Assembly: GCA_026225945.1 (NCBI GenBank)
Contig: JAMJFZ010001089.1
Location: forward strand, 3,726,501 to 3,790,500
Origin: Cricetomys ansorgei
Taxonomy: Eukaryota; Chordata; Mammalia; Rodentia; Nesomyidae
Direction of reading: 5' to 3'
Length of the DNA stretch: 64,000 nt
Each line of letters starts with the position of its first letter. Position 1 is the stretch's first letter. The notes below the pieces were generated by a model. The model saw only the letters and a list, made by a program, of their open reading frames with translations. It was not told the origin of the DNA and made no database searches. This document shows positions 1 through 10,722 of this stretch, piece by piece. Made by a program: the position numbers and the translations under genes.

Positions 1-293
1 TGAGTTTGGACAGCCTGGGCTATGAAGCAAGCTCTTAATCTCAGCACTTGGGAGGAGGCAGAGGCTGGTGGATCTCTGTGAGTTCAAGGCCAGCCTGGTC
101 TACAGAGTGAGTTCCAGGACAGCCAGAATTACAACAGAGAAACCCTGTCTCAAAAACAAACAAACAGAACATTCTGAGTTCTCTTTTGGGTGTAGGTTTG
201 AACTAGGGAAAAGAATGTGGACATTACCTCCCTTACTATGGTAGCTATGATTAGCACACGTGACTGTGAGAAGCCTAAATTTCTGTTTTTCAG
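1..293. other. 3' end of an upstream (5' UTR) intron
   Basis: No coding signal is visible. A B1 SINE occupies roughly the first 170 bases. The rest leads into a pyrimidine tract and an AG at 292-293 that serves as the acceptor of the first coding exon. An E-box, CACGTG, lies near 257-262; it may be chance. Confidence 0.6.
33..170 (+). mobile_element. B1 SINE, 3'-complete
   Basis: This is a 7SL-derived B1 body with the B-box region, the segment gatctctgtgagttcaagg, the gttccaggacagcc block and an A-rich (CAAA)n tail. It carries the variant attacaacagagaaaccc where classic mouse B1 has gctacacagagaaaccc. Confidence 0.85.
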
Positions 294-334
294 TTCTTTA
301 GCAGAGACTTCTTAGAAGCATAAATCCTGTCCCA

Positions 335-505
335 ATGACGTCAAATTCATCCATCGCTTTAGAAGGCTCAGACCTGTCTTCCATCAACACCATGATGTCA
401 GCAGTAATGAGCGTAGGGACTGTTGCTGAGAATGGTGGGACACCCCAGGGCATCAAGTCCCCCATCAAGCCTCCAGGACCAAATCGGACTGGCAGAAGGA
501 ACCAG
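335..505 (+). CDS. Rreb1: Rreb1 coding exon 1 (residues 1-57, start codon)
   Basis: This exon holds the initiator ATG and the first 57 codons. The non-coding part of the exon probably begins at 294, after a pyrimidine-AG acceptor. The N-terminal peptide contains [13 protein letters not shown] and GIKSP..KPPGPNR, which I recognise as the RREB1 N-terminus; the family begins MTSxS in human and mouse. The region before the first finger is low-complexity, rich in Ser, Gly and Pro, with no domain. The start is chosen by homology. Its Kozak context is poor, with C at -3. The exon ends in CAG followed by GTAAGG at 506, a strong donor, in phase 0. The start codon overlaps a TGACGTCA octamer (336-343). 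Confidence 0.93.
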
Positions 506-2807
506 GTAAGGGTTTGTGGGTTGATTGGGTGGTAGCAGCCAGTGGCTTTGTCTTGTTAAGAGTGTGGGTGAGAAGTTCCCAAGCTAAGAGGAAACCTGGA
601 CACTTTCTGAGTTAAAGATATACCCAGAGGCCTTCAGCATTTGGCAGGAGCAAATTTCTACTAATTTATATCCTTGCATGGAGGAACTCTTTTCTGTCAC
701 ACTACCTTTCAGGGAAATCACCTTTATTTCCTGCCCTGTGATTTGCCTTAAGCACAAGTTTCCCCTGTTTTATGTTTAAAGGAATGAACTTGACTGTTCT
801 GCTATGATGTGGCTTCTTTCCTTTTAGAACAGCTGATTAATTAGTTTTTTTCTAAGCTAGCTCCTTGATTTCACCCCTGTCTCGGCCCCCTCCCCCCCAA
901 GTATCTTCAGATTAGGTAGCAAATAAATTCCTGTTTGCTCAGGGTACAGCTTTCTAGTTTTAAAGACATGCAATTTTGACTTCAGAAAATCCCATTTAAG
1001 ATCCACGGAATGGAAAAGTGTGAGCTCAGTTTGTAGCAGTGCAGGGCCCTGAGATCAGTCTGTTTAATCCTCTTGAGTTTTCAGTGGTCACAGGATCAGG
1101 AGAGGGTGGAAAGAGAAATTGCGTAAACAGAAATTGGGAAGAGTGAGTACTGTTAGAAAAGCCCTGTCTCCTCTATTGGGAACAAGGCATTGTCTTTTTT
1201 CAGTTAATGAACAAGTGGGGAACTTTTGAAAAGTCATGATAGCAACATTTTCAACAAGATAGTTAAGGAGGCAGAGGGCAAATAAGTCTCCGTATGTGTT
1301 TGGAATCATAGTGTGGAAGTTGATTTCCCCATTAGTTTCTTCTTTCGTTGGTATCATGGAGTTACACTAAACCTCGTCTGGAGAAAAGGCATACTTCTCA
1401 GCTTGTTTGGGAGCCAAGATGCGCAGGAGAGCAAACCTGTTGGGCTTTTGTGACTTTATGACTGCTTCTACACAGACTGCTGTCTTCTCACATCTGTGAT
1501 GGAGTTTGACAAAATTCCCAGGTATTCAGTACAATGTACCCTCTAGGAAGCAGCAGCAGCCCCGTGTTCCCCGCAGCATGTGAGTGTGTATACCTCCAGT
1601 CCTTTCCTCAAGCCCGAGGACTCACGGAGCTCAGGCATGTTTTAGGTGTGGAGCATTGATAACTCTCTCTTTTCTTTCCCTTGCCTCCGTGTGCCTCTCT
1701 TCCTGTGGGTGCCTGAGAAAAATACTCAGCCTGGGTACAGAAGGAGCACTAGCCCTGGGAAGAAAAGGTTTATTTCCACTCTCATGTTTGTCTGTCCATC
1801 TCTCCATCTGTGTCTCTGTCTGTCAGCTCATTTAACAAGAGACCAAGCTTCTGTTCCCAGCTAGCTTCTGTGCCAGGTGCCTAGCGTTCAAGAATGACTA
1901 AGACATGTGAGGTCATTGTCTTCCTCATCTTTCTCTGCTCTACTGAAAATGAACGGAGGATAGTCAACAGCTTTTCCTTAACACAGGACAGGCATAGCTG
2001 CCCCGAGTCCAGGCTCTGGTTCCTTCCCAGGTCTTCAGAGACACTGAAGACACTGACCATTCCTTCCATCTGTGGATGCTGAGTGGGGTTGGTTCCCAGG
2101 GCGAGGAAGTAGTCAATGTGCCGTGTAACTGGGCCACCCACCTCCTTTCCCCTTCAGGGATCCGATGCACTGGCTTTGTTCTTGGAAGGGAGGCCTAGGC
2201 CAGAGGCAGCCAGCTAAATTGAGCACCCAACTTAAGAAAACAGAAAGCATAGTAGGTAGACAGCTCAGGGAGCAAGGAAGTGTCCTTCTTACAGGACAAC
2301 TACACAGGCAGAGTAGAAGGAGGGCGCCTTGGGAAAGGTTGCATCCATGTGACCCTGGCATTCCAGGAGAGATTAGCTGCAGCCGGATGCTGACAAGAGT
2401 GCCAGATTGTTTCATTATGGACTGGTTAGTTATCACATTAGCTGCTAATTTTATCTCTCAGCCTGGGAACTATGTTTCTTTCACCAGCATGGCTCTAATA
2501 ACTGGGCTCAGAAGTCTCTACTGGACTTTTCCCTCCCCCGCATCACAATTCTCTTTTACTATTGTGTTAGCCTTCAAAACTAAGTAAATCTGAGTAACCA
2601 CCTCAGGTTTTGTGAGCTTACATTATGGCCTGCAGGACAGCGTTACCAGCTTCAGGCTTGACGCAGGTTAATGATCAACCCTAGAGTCAATATCAGTCAG
2701 CCCCGTGTGCCTCTGCACAATGTGCCTGGTGTCTACTTCAAGGTGACCACAAGATGATTTTATTAAAATATGTCTCCTCAAGTGATTGGCCACTTGGAGG
2801 CCTAGAG

Positions 2808-2932
2808 GGTTTTTTTTTTCTGAGACAAGGTCTCACTGTGTTACCTAGACTGGCATGAATGTGTGGGCTCAAGCAATCCACCGCCTCGGTCTTCTGAGGG
2901 TCTAAAGGAATGAGCCACTGTGTCTGGCCGGG
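2808..2932 (-). mobile_element. Diverged B1/7SL-type SINE
   Basis: A T-run is followed by tgagacaaggtctcactgtg and ends in a gagccactgtgtctggcc-like terminus. This is the reverse complement of an old B1/Alu-type monomer. It is strongly diverged. Confidence 0.65.
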
Positions 2933-4527
2933 TTTGGACTTTTTTAAATGTACATTTGCACACTGTACTGGTGAAATATTTTCATTCTTAAAAAAAAAAC
3001 AAAAAAAAGAATCTACATAGTGTTGTTAGTTTGACAACAGACTCAGAGCCCGACTTTCCCCTGCAGTTTTGACCCGGCTATGAGACATCTTTTTACGTAC
3101 CTCTGATTTTTTTTTTAAATTTCCTTATCTTTTATTGAATGTCTCTGAAATCTTCAGCTTCCTTAGAATTTGAGAGTGAGAAAATGTTTGGCGGGCCTAG
3201 TCCCTCAAGTTAGAAAAAGTGCTCAGGGTGAGACTCATTCGGAAGGGAGAGAAGATAAGACAGCTACAATCGAGACGTCAGGACACATCCACGCCACTCA
3301 TCTGGTTCATGGTGCCATTTGTTTTCATCGTCTTTAAGATAATTTTTGTTCTCATCGCTCTCATGAACGAACACAAGAGTATTGCTTTTCTGTGCATGGG
3401 GTCAGACTTTATATACCATCGTGATTTAGGGAAGGGGCCATTGAGCAGCTATTCTGAATGTTAGGCTGGTGCTGGTGTCTTCATTGTTCTGTTTGGAGCA
3501 AGGTCCTTGTCCCTCTGTACTCTAAAGTTCCCTTATCCAGAAAATGGGATCTGTAGTAAGTGGCCGTCTCTTAGTGATTGTGGAGCAGGAAAAACTCAAA
3601 CCTGATGTTGCTATAAATCCACTGCTCAAAGGCAGAAAGGCACCGAACTGAGTACAAATGAACAGACATCTACTCATAGATACCCAAGACCAGAAATGGA
3701 TGTGGTGGTTGGCCGGAGCATCCAGCCCCTCTTCTTCCCTGGCCTCTCTTAAGTGCTAACTTAAGTTAGCACCGACATCTTCCCCCAAATGCTTTTTTGT
3801 GGCTGGACCTGCCACACTCTGAAACTAGCTCTGTATGAATTCTCCTCAGAAGTGTTCGTGATCACCTGATCGAATTGTTGGTCCCTAAACCCAAGTATAT
3901 CTGTCTTCTGGGGAGATCATAAGGCAAACAGATCTTTCTCTGGTGTTCCCCTCAGTTCTGGTCTAGCCTGATGAGAGTCCAGAAGCATGTATTACACAGA
4001 GCTCCCAGATCACCATGCTTTTGAAAGCCCAATGATGGCAATATTTGAACATCCAAATTCCCAATAGCTGCGCAGGTGTCAGTACAGTTAGATTTAAGAA
4101 CAGAGAGCCATGGTGCCTGAATTCTGTGTGGGTTTGGAGGTAACATTGGGTATTCCTTGTGATTTCCCATGGACTACCTGGAAGAAGGAACTTATAATAA
4201 AGGGTCAGTGAAAGCAGTTAACTTTTTCCCTTGAACGGTAAGAATATATTGCTTGAAGAAAGCTTGTCCTGTATGTTTTGAAGGGTAATAAAATGAGCCA
4301 CGTAACCAAATAGTGAGCTGGATTTTTGTCACCTCTTGTGGAAGTCTTCAGTTTGGGTTGTCACGTTGACTAGTTTTGACACTGTCAGAATTCTTCCTGT
4401 TCTTTATTTTATGGGCACTGTCAAGAAGTTGCTAGCTTTGTGGACAGAGCCTTGTTATCCTCACTGAGTATTTACTAGTGGGCACCAGGGAATCCTTCCA
4501 TTGGTAGAGCTGGCTTTTCCTGTGGGG

Positions 4528-4650
4528 CCTGAAGACCTGGTCATCTCAGCACATGGAAGGTGGAGACGAAAGGATCAAGAGTTAAAGAAAGCCTAGGCTA
4601 TTAAGGAGTTTGAGGCCAACTTGGGCTGCACGAGACCATAACAATAACAA
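4528..4650 (+). mobile_element. Diverged B1-like SINE
   Basis: The order tcatctcagcacatggaagg, gaggccaacttgggctgc and an A-rich tail is that of a B1/B4-type body. The divergence is high, so the subfamily is unclear. Confidence 0.5.
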
Positions 4651-5031
4651 GCAGACCACAAAAGAAATAGTATCTGGAACTTGGCTGTGAGTTGAGGGAG
4701 GAATACATCCTTTGCTAGCTTAGCTGTGGGCGACAAGGTGTTTTTCACTCGTTGGTGTTAGTGAAGAGTGTGATAGAACCCTAATTAACACCGAGCACCT
4801 TGGCACTGCCTACTCTTAGTCCACTAATTCAGAGTGGCCAGTGTTATTGTTCCCATTTATAAGCAGGGAAACTGAGGACAGATGGGGGAGTGACCTGCAC
4901 AAACACCTGGACCGGCTCCAGTCTAATGATGGCAGCTGCTTAGACCCAGTTCTTAAGACTCATTATGAAAATAGAAGGCGCCGGTTCACTGCGACAGGAG
5001 ATTCATCCTTCTGTTTCAATCTTCTTTTTAG

Positions 5032-5121
5032 GAAACGAAAGAGGAGAAGTCTTCCTACAACTGTCCCCTGTGTAAAAAGATTTGTATCACCCAGCACCAG
5101 CTGACCATGCACATCCGTCAG
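5032..5121 (+). CDS. Rreb1: Rreb1 coding exon 2 (residues 58-87, most of zinc finger 1)
   Basis: The exon is 90 nt, phase 0 at both ends. It follows a cttctttttag acceptor. It encodes residues 58-87, starting [11 protein letters not shown]. Finger 1 uses C68, C71 and H84 from this exon. The fourth zinc ligand, H88, is the first codon of the next exon, so the finger is completed only by correct splicing. The donor is CAG|GTTGGC at 5122, which departs from the GTRAGT consensus at +3 to +5 and is the weakest-looking donor in the gene. Because the exon is symmetrical, skipping it would delete finger 1 and keep the frame. RREB1 N-terminal fingers are part of the DNA-binding array (family knowledge); the role of finger 1 is not visible here. 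Confidence 0.94.
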
Positions 5122-6324
5122 GTTGGCCGCCACTTTTGTATTTTTGTTTTAAATTTTTCTCACTAACAGGATGTAGTGTTTTAGCAATTTGGGGGTTAAT
5201 TCTGAAATAGTTTTTGTCACTCATGTCAAGGTCTAAAATAGAATACATGACTTTCAAAGAAAGTGAATGAACACCCAGTTACCCGATTGTTTATATTGAC
5301 ACAATGCTTTTTATTGTTTTTAGCAGTGTGAACTAGGCTTTTTATGATAAAATAAGATTTTAGGTGCCAATTCTTTTTTTTTTTTTTTTCCTGTCAGTAT
5401 ATGTGTGTGGAGGAAGGGGAATAGACATGGGCTTGCTTAGGATCTTTACGTGTAGTCCTACTCTGTGCTGGCTTTGTAATCCTAGCTATCCCAGAACTCA
5501 TAGCAGTGTTCTACCTGGGCCTTCTTAGTGCTGGGATTACAGGCATATGTCACCATCCCTGCCTTTCCCCATCCCCTGGTATTTCTTAACAGGGTCTTGC
5601 TATATGGCCAAGCTGGCTACAGCCCCTAGTCCTCCTGCCTCAGATTCCTGAGCGCTATAATACACATATGCACCATCATGCCCGCCCCTGCTCTTTATTT
5701 GATACAAATGTATTTCGTGCAGCTGAGGGTTTCCTGGACTTGGGCTCTTTCCCCCTTCATCATGGGATATATTGTTCTCCCCCTTATGCCATTGCTGATT
5801 CGTGACAGACTGTTGGTGAACAGAGAACAGTGGCAATGATGATCTGTTAATATCATAAAATGCTGCTAAATTGTAACAACGCTGAGTTACTAAAGAAACT
5901 TGGATTTGGATAAAAATGGTCCTTACCATATTTCAGAAGCCCAAACTATTCCGTTCAGGTTTCTGTTCTCTAACAACCAGCCTAAGTCTTCTAACTAGAA
6001 CAAGGATCGTGATCTTATGTGTGAGAATCCCATTTATCTGACATATTGGCTGTATAGTTGGGACTCCTTCTGGCCAGAAGAGTTTATATATGTGTTCATT
6101 TAAGCCACAGACCTGCAAAGACTAGCTAGCACTGAGTTAATTGCAGTAGAATTGATTTTCAAAACCAGATAATACAGCAAAAGATTATCTATGCCCATGT
6201 TCCTAATGCCTTTAGCTCTTTCAAAGACACTTAAAAAGAAAGGGGTGGTGAGAAAGTTGACCGGTTTTTACAGAGCCCCAGCTCTGTGTTTCTAATGCCA
6301 TCTTGCACGGATTGCCTTCTGCAG
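5122..6324 (+). other. Rreb1: Rreb1 intron between coding exons 2 and 3
   Basis: A 1.2-kb intron. The interval 5375-5690 holds a long T-run and two degraded B1-type SINE fragments in reverse orientation. The part from about 5700 to 6324 is unique sequence ending in ccttctgcag. No gene is seen. Confidence 0.75.
5375..5690 (-). mobile_element. Two adjacent diverged B1-like SINE fragments
   Basis: A T-run at about 5372-5391 is followed by ctgggattacaggcatatgt near 5531. A second unit runs from acagggtcttgctatatggc near 5590 to caccatcatgcccgcc. Both read as reverse-complement B1/PB1-type bodies. Confidence 0.6.
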
Positions 6325-6488
6325 CACAACACAGACACTGGAGGCGCTGACCACTCATGCAGCATCTGTGGGAAGTCGCTGAGCTCCGCCAGCTCCCTGG
6401 ATCGTCACATGCTGGTGCACTCTGGTGAAAGGCCTTACAAGTGTACAGTGTGTGGTCAGTCCTTCACCACTAATGGGAACATGCACAG
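6325..6488 (+). CDS. Rreb1: Rreb1 coding exon 3 (residues 88-142, fingers 2 and most of 3)
   Basis: The 164-nt exon starts after cttctgcag. Its first codon is H88, the last zinc ligand of finger 1. It then encodes [15 protein letters not shown]. Finger 2 spans 97-119 (C99, C102, H115, H119). The linker SGERPYK follows and is close to the canonical TGEKP linker. Finger 3 begins at Y125 (C127, C130). The exon ends after the first two bases of the R142 codon, so finger 3 is split by a 21.5-kb intron and its two histidines come from the next exon. The donor is CAG|GTGGGT at 6489. Reading into the intron gives a short C-terminal tail and then a stop at 6538-6540. Confidence 0.95.
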
Positions 6489-6844
6489 GTGGGTGAGGTG
6501 TCCTTTGCTTCGGTGGCTGACTGCACCATCGAGCCATTAGTAGACTTCCCTACATGTTCCCCATAGAGAAAAGTCTGAGATTGCTTTTTTTGCCTGTTCG
6601 AACCATCTCATGATATCAGAGGTATCAGAAACACACAGGTAGGCCAAAGCTTTGGCCCTTGGATTCTTCGGGCTGGAACATCATTTAACTATGTGCTACT
6701 AAGAGTTTTTCTTTGTTAGAGTAGGTAGCTTATTACATGCAAAAAGCACCCTTTAGGACAAAGCATCATGTATGTAGCCTTTCACTTTAGAAAATATCTT
6801 CATGTGCCTACCAGATCTGTCACAGAGCTCCTCCTTGAAAAAAT

Positions 6845-6914
6845 TTTTCTTTTTTCCCTCCCTCCCTCCCTCCCTCCCTCCCTCCTTCTCTCTCTCTCTC
6901 TCTTTCTTTCTTTT
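6845..6914. repeat. (TCCC)n / (CT)n / (CTTT)n compound microsatellite
   Basis: Seven or so TCCC units are followed by CT repeats and two to three CTTT units. All are pyrimidines on the + strand, giving complete purine/pyrimidine strand asymmetry. Confidence 0.95.
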
Positions 6915-8422
6915 GCCTTTGAATGGTTAAGTGGCCTGGTTCTGAAGTTTTAGAAAGAGGATAAAATAGAGGGTAAGAACATCTGATAGCTGGTAGGAAA
7001 TGACTTCCTGGAATGATGGTCACTCAGGGGTGAGACCGAGAACAGTGGCGGATGTATTAAAATGCTGAGAGGTGGAGTGCGCTTGTTTTTATTTTAATGC
7101 AGACATTTTAAGAACATTTTAGGAATAGACATAGGGGAAGAGACGCAATATCACATTCTCAGAGTCAGTGACCCACTAGAATCCAAATCTCTTTTGGTGT
7201 TTGTAAATTTCTGTTCTTAGTCTCTTTGGACATCAGTTTTAAGTTGTTGTTGTTGTGCTGGTGGTGGTGTCACTGCTGGGCATTGAATCCATTCTACTTA
7301 ACTGGATTACGATGAGGATTAGGAGGTATGAGTTTAGCAAATAGTTCCAGGTACACGGTAAGTACTCAATAAATATTATCCGTTGTTATGTGGTGTCTAA
7401 GTAATGGCTGAGATAATTGACAGCTGGTGAATCTCTTGGTCTGAGTGTCCAGAAGTGAGGTATGCTACAATTTCATGAAAGGCCTCAATATTTTATAACT
7501 TTTTATTTTATGTGTGTTGGTATTTTGTCTGTCTGCATGTATGTATTTACCTGTGTAAAGGCCTCAGTATTACAGTGTTCTGCTGTACCTCCTCCCCTGT
7601 TTCATTTCTGATTGGGTATCAAAGAAGGAAGTGGGCACTTGCTTTTTTAATACGCTCACAGTTTTTACATTCTCATTTTACATTAACATTATTTTACATT
7701 GAAGCTTTTTGCTATTTTACCACCATATCGGTGAGTTGGGAGTCACTGACTTCTGTGTAAGCCTGTTCCTTTCGTTATCCAGCCTCCTTTGCCCAGCCCA
7801 CACTTGCCATTCTCAGCCTGGTCCTTGAGGGTAGCACCTCCCCATCTTGTCCTACTGAATAGAGCTCCATGTGGGCAGCAGGAAATTGGCATATAGTAGT
7901 AGACACCTTGCTGAGAAGCGCCCTCCTTGTGGCTGTTTCGGCCTTCACTGCTGATGGTTGGCGCTTCTCCATTGAACATCTCTGATCCTTACTCCTATCA
8001 CTTCTGATCTGAAAATTTTTCATTTTGAGACCATTCCTGTGATCATGTTACATCGTAAATGTCAATCATACCTGTTAAAGACATAGTTGCTGTCTCTGAC
8101 AAGGGATGTATTGGCTGTCCATCAGTGAAACTCTGCCCTCCGCATGTGTCAAAAGGTTTGTCTTTTGCATTTACATGTACCCTAAGTGGCGTAAAGTAGT
8201 ATCTCATGAGTTTCGTAGTTTCATTAAATTTAAGTTTATGATCCATTTTGAGTTAATAAATATATAATATAGCCTACTTTTATTTTCCTCTTTGAATTGT
8301 CTTTCCACCCTTGTCAAAATTAAATTAGCCATAAATGTAAAGGTCTACTCTTTGTTCTGCTCCGTTTGTGTATGTATTTAGCCGAAGACCATTTTCACAC
8401 CGTGTTTGCTCCTGTGACTCCT

Positions 8423-8543
8423 TTGTTTTGTTTTGTTTGTTTTTCGAGACAGGGTTTCTCTGTTGTGAACTCAGAGATCAGCCTGTCTCTGCCTCCTGAG
8501 TGTTGGGATGAAAGGTGTGTGCGGCTACCACCACCAGTCTACT
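8423..8543 (-). mobile_element. B1 SINE with internal deletion
   Basis: A (TTTTG)n tail is followed by cgagacagggtttctctgtt, then a jump to cagagatcagcctgtctctg and a shortened 5' end. About a third of the B1 centre is missing. Confidence 0.8.
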
Positions 8544-8599
8544 CTGACTTTTAATCTTCAGTAAGGAAGCACAAGTCTCTCAACTAAATCCTTTGGGGG

Positions 8600-8765
8600 G
8601 AATTTTTTTTTTTTAAGTTATCTTGTTTGTTTTTTGTTTTTTTGTTTTTGAGACAGGGTCTCATATGTAGCCCTTAGATCAGGTAGGCCTCAAATTCATT
8701 TGGATCCACCCCTCTGCCTTCTGAGTCCCAAGGTTAAAGGCATGGGTCACCATGCCTGGATTCAA
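8600..8765 (-). mobile_element. B1 SINE
   Basis: A T/G-rich tail is followed by gagacagggtctcatatgta, caaattcatttggatccacc and a 5' end atgggtcaccatgcctgg. It is a reverse-complement B1, moderately diverged. Confidence 0.8.
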
Positions 8766-8834
8766 ACTTATTTTGATTAGTTTGACTTGTTTGCATTTCT
8801 GTCTGAATAATTCAGTTTTATTTGTTTTCTAGTT

Positions 8835-9062
8835 GTTTTGAGTACACTAGGGCCTCCGGTATGCTGAGCAAGTACTCTGTTAACCGAGCTGAACCCCTAC
8901 TCTGGGACCACACGGTCTGTTTCTTCAGAAAGACCAGCTGCAATGTTTGTAGGGGTACATTCGGTCAGTGTTGGAGCAGTGCTATCTTTTTCTTCTTCAG
9001 AACTAGTAACCTACACCTGGGCCCAGGGAAGCAATCCCAGCACTGAGCTACATCCCAGCCCA
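8835..9062 (-). mobile_element. ID/B4-type SINE remnants
   Basis: Two stretches, gctgagcaagtactctgtta near 8862 and agcactgagctacatcccag near 9037, match the reverse complement of the tRNA-derived ID/B4 head. The sequence between them is unassigned. Confidence 0.4.
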
Positions 9063-9892
9063 TTATTGCCATCTTAACAATATTGAGTCTTCTTATCTAG
9101 TGACCTAGGCTGCTTTCCAATACATTTGGTGTGTCTGGGTTTCATTCGGCAATGTCTCAGGGTTCTCAGATTATTAGTTTTATACTTTGTTAAATGTATC
9201 CCTCTTCTGGTCCTTCTGGTCCTTATGATATTAGGTAGGATTGTTTTCAGTTTACTGCTGGTATACAAGTGACAGTTCAAGTGTATGCATTGGTTTTGTT
9301 TCCTGCGACCTTTCTAGGCTTCTTCATTCTTAAAATTATGTAGTAGATTACTTTTGCTTTTCTACTCTCAGGATTATGGCATGTGCAGTAGAGATGGTAT
9401 AGTTCTTCTTTCCTTTCTGAATGTCATTAATTTCCTGTCTTGTCTCTTGGAGTGCTTCAGGCTTTCATAGTACAATGCTAAATGGAAGTAAAGCACGTAG
9501 ACTTTTTTTTTTCTTTTTTGGTCTTTTTACTGATTTTAGGAAGAAAATATTCAGCCTTTCCCCATTAAATTTGATGCTCATTGTGGGTTTATCTTAAGGA
9601 TATTTGCCAGCAAAGGAAGTTCATCTCTATTCCAAATCTGTTGAATGTTTGTATCTTCAAGAATGTTGTTGTTGTTGTTCCATTCTTGTTCTCGTTCCTG
9701 ACATTCTGTCTTGTCCTCTTGATTAAAGGAGCCTTATCCTCAGGACATGAGTATTTCAAATGTTGATGGATTTTGTTGACTAGTATTTTGTTAAACGATT
9801 TGGGCTGTACTGGTGATGTATGCCAGTTTGTGGTTTTCGTGTGCTGCGTGCTTTGATGTCAGAATTACTATCAGAAAACGAACTGAGAAGCA

Positions 9893-9912
9893 TCTCTCTC
9901 TCTCTCTCTCTT
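9893..9912. repeat. (CT)n microsatellite
   Basis: About ten CT units sit inside the antisense L1 fossil. Confidence 0.9.
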
Positions 9913-10189
9913 TCGCTTCAGTGTTTGGAAAAGTTTCTAAGAAGCTGGTATTGTTCCTTTGGGCGAATCCACTAGTGATAACACGAGCTTTTCTTTGTAG
10001 AGTTTTTTCAGATGAGTAGCAAGCCTCTTGGCTATAAGTCTGTTCAGAATTCATATTTCTTTTTGTGTTGTTTTCATTGTCTACACCCTTGAAGCAATTT
10101 TAACCATTTCACCTTAGTAGTCAAATTATCTGCCATTTATTCTTTTTTGTTATTGTTGGTGCGTTTACTTGTTATTTTTATGTATTTGT

Positions 10190-10374
10190 GTGTGCATCTT
10201 GCATGAGTTTACGTGCACCATGTTTGTGCAGTAGCTTGTGGAGACTAGGAGTTTGGATCCCCCTGGAACTGGAGTTACAGGCACTTGTGAGCCAGAATAT
10301 AGATGCTGAGAACTGTACCTGGAGTCGAGCAATAAGCACTGTAAACTCAGGAGCCATCTCTCCAGCCTTTGTTC
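10190..10374 (-). mobile_element. B2/B3-type tRNA-derived SINE
   Basis: The order ctggaactggagttacaggc, agatgctgagaactgtacct and ccatctctccagcc is the reverse complement of a B2/B3 SINE ending at its tRNA-like head. Confidence 0.75.
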
Positions 10375-10597
10375 TTTGATGTTTTCAAAGAAGCAGCTTT
10401 TGCTTTGGTTTGGTTGATTTTCTTCTTTATTGTTGTCTGCTCTCTGTTCCCTCAGTTTTCTAACTTAAGCATTAATTCCACCCTCCTGCTTGATTTAGCT
10501 CTGTTTTTCCTTCCTCGGGTGTTAAGTATAGGATTGGCCTGTTGACGGAACATATTTTTAGTACAGGCAGTAATAATTACATTTCCATACTATTTTC

Positions 10598-10722
10598 TGA
10601 GACAGACCGGCTGTAGCACTGGCTGTCCTAGAACTGTGTAGGGAAGGCTGGCCTTGAACTCACAGAGATCAGCCTGTCTCTGCCTGGGATTAAATGTGTG
10701 TGCCACCATGCCAGGTGGTTAT
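10598..10722 (-). mobile_element. B1 SINE, partly deleted
   Basis: The block contains gagacagaccggctgtagca, ctggccttgaactcacagag and tgtgccaccatgccagg, a reverse-complement B1 lacking part of its centre. Confidence 0.8.

Larger units (their letters stand above)
506..5031 (+). other. Rreb1: Rreb1 intron after coding exon 1
   Basis: About 4.5 kb of intron with no coding signal I can support. It contains an old B1-like SINE at 2808-2932 and another at 4528-4650. A perfect 20-bp palindrome lies at 3753-3772. The remainder is unique-looking A/T-moderate sequence. The short open frames on both strands are not conserved-looking. Confidence 0.75.

Noticed and set aside
6856..6913. Possible CRISPR-like or tandem regulatory array
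   Set aside because: Simple microsatellite units without spacers, in a vertebrate genome.
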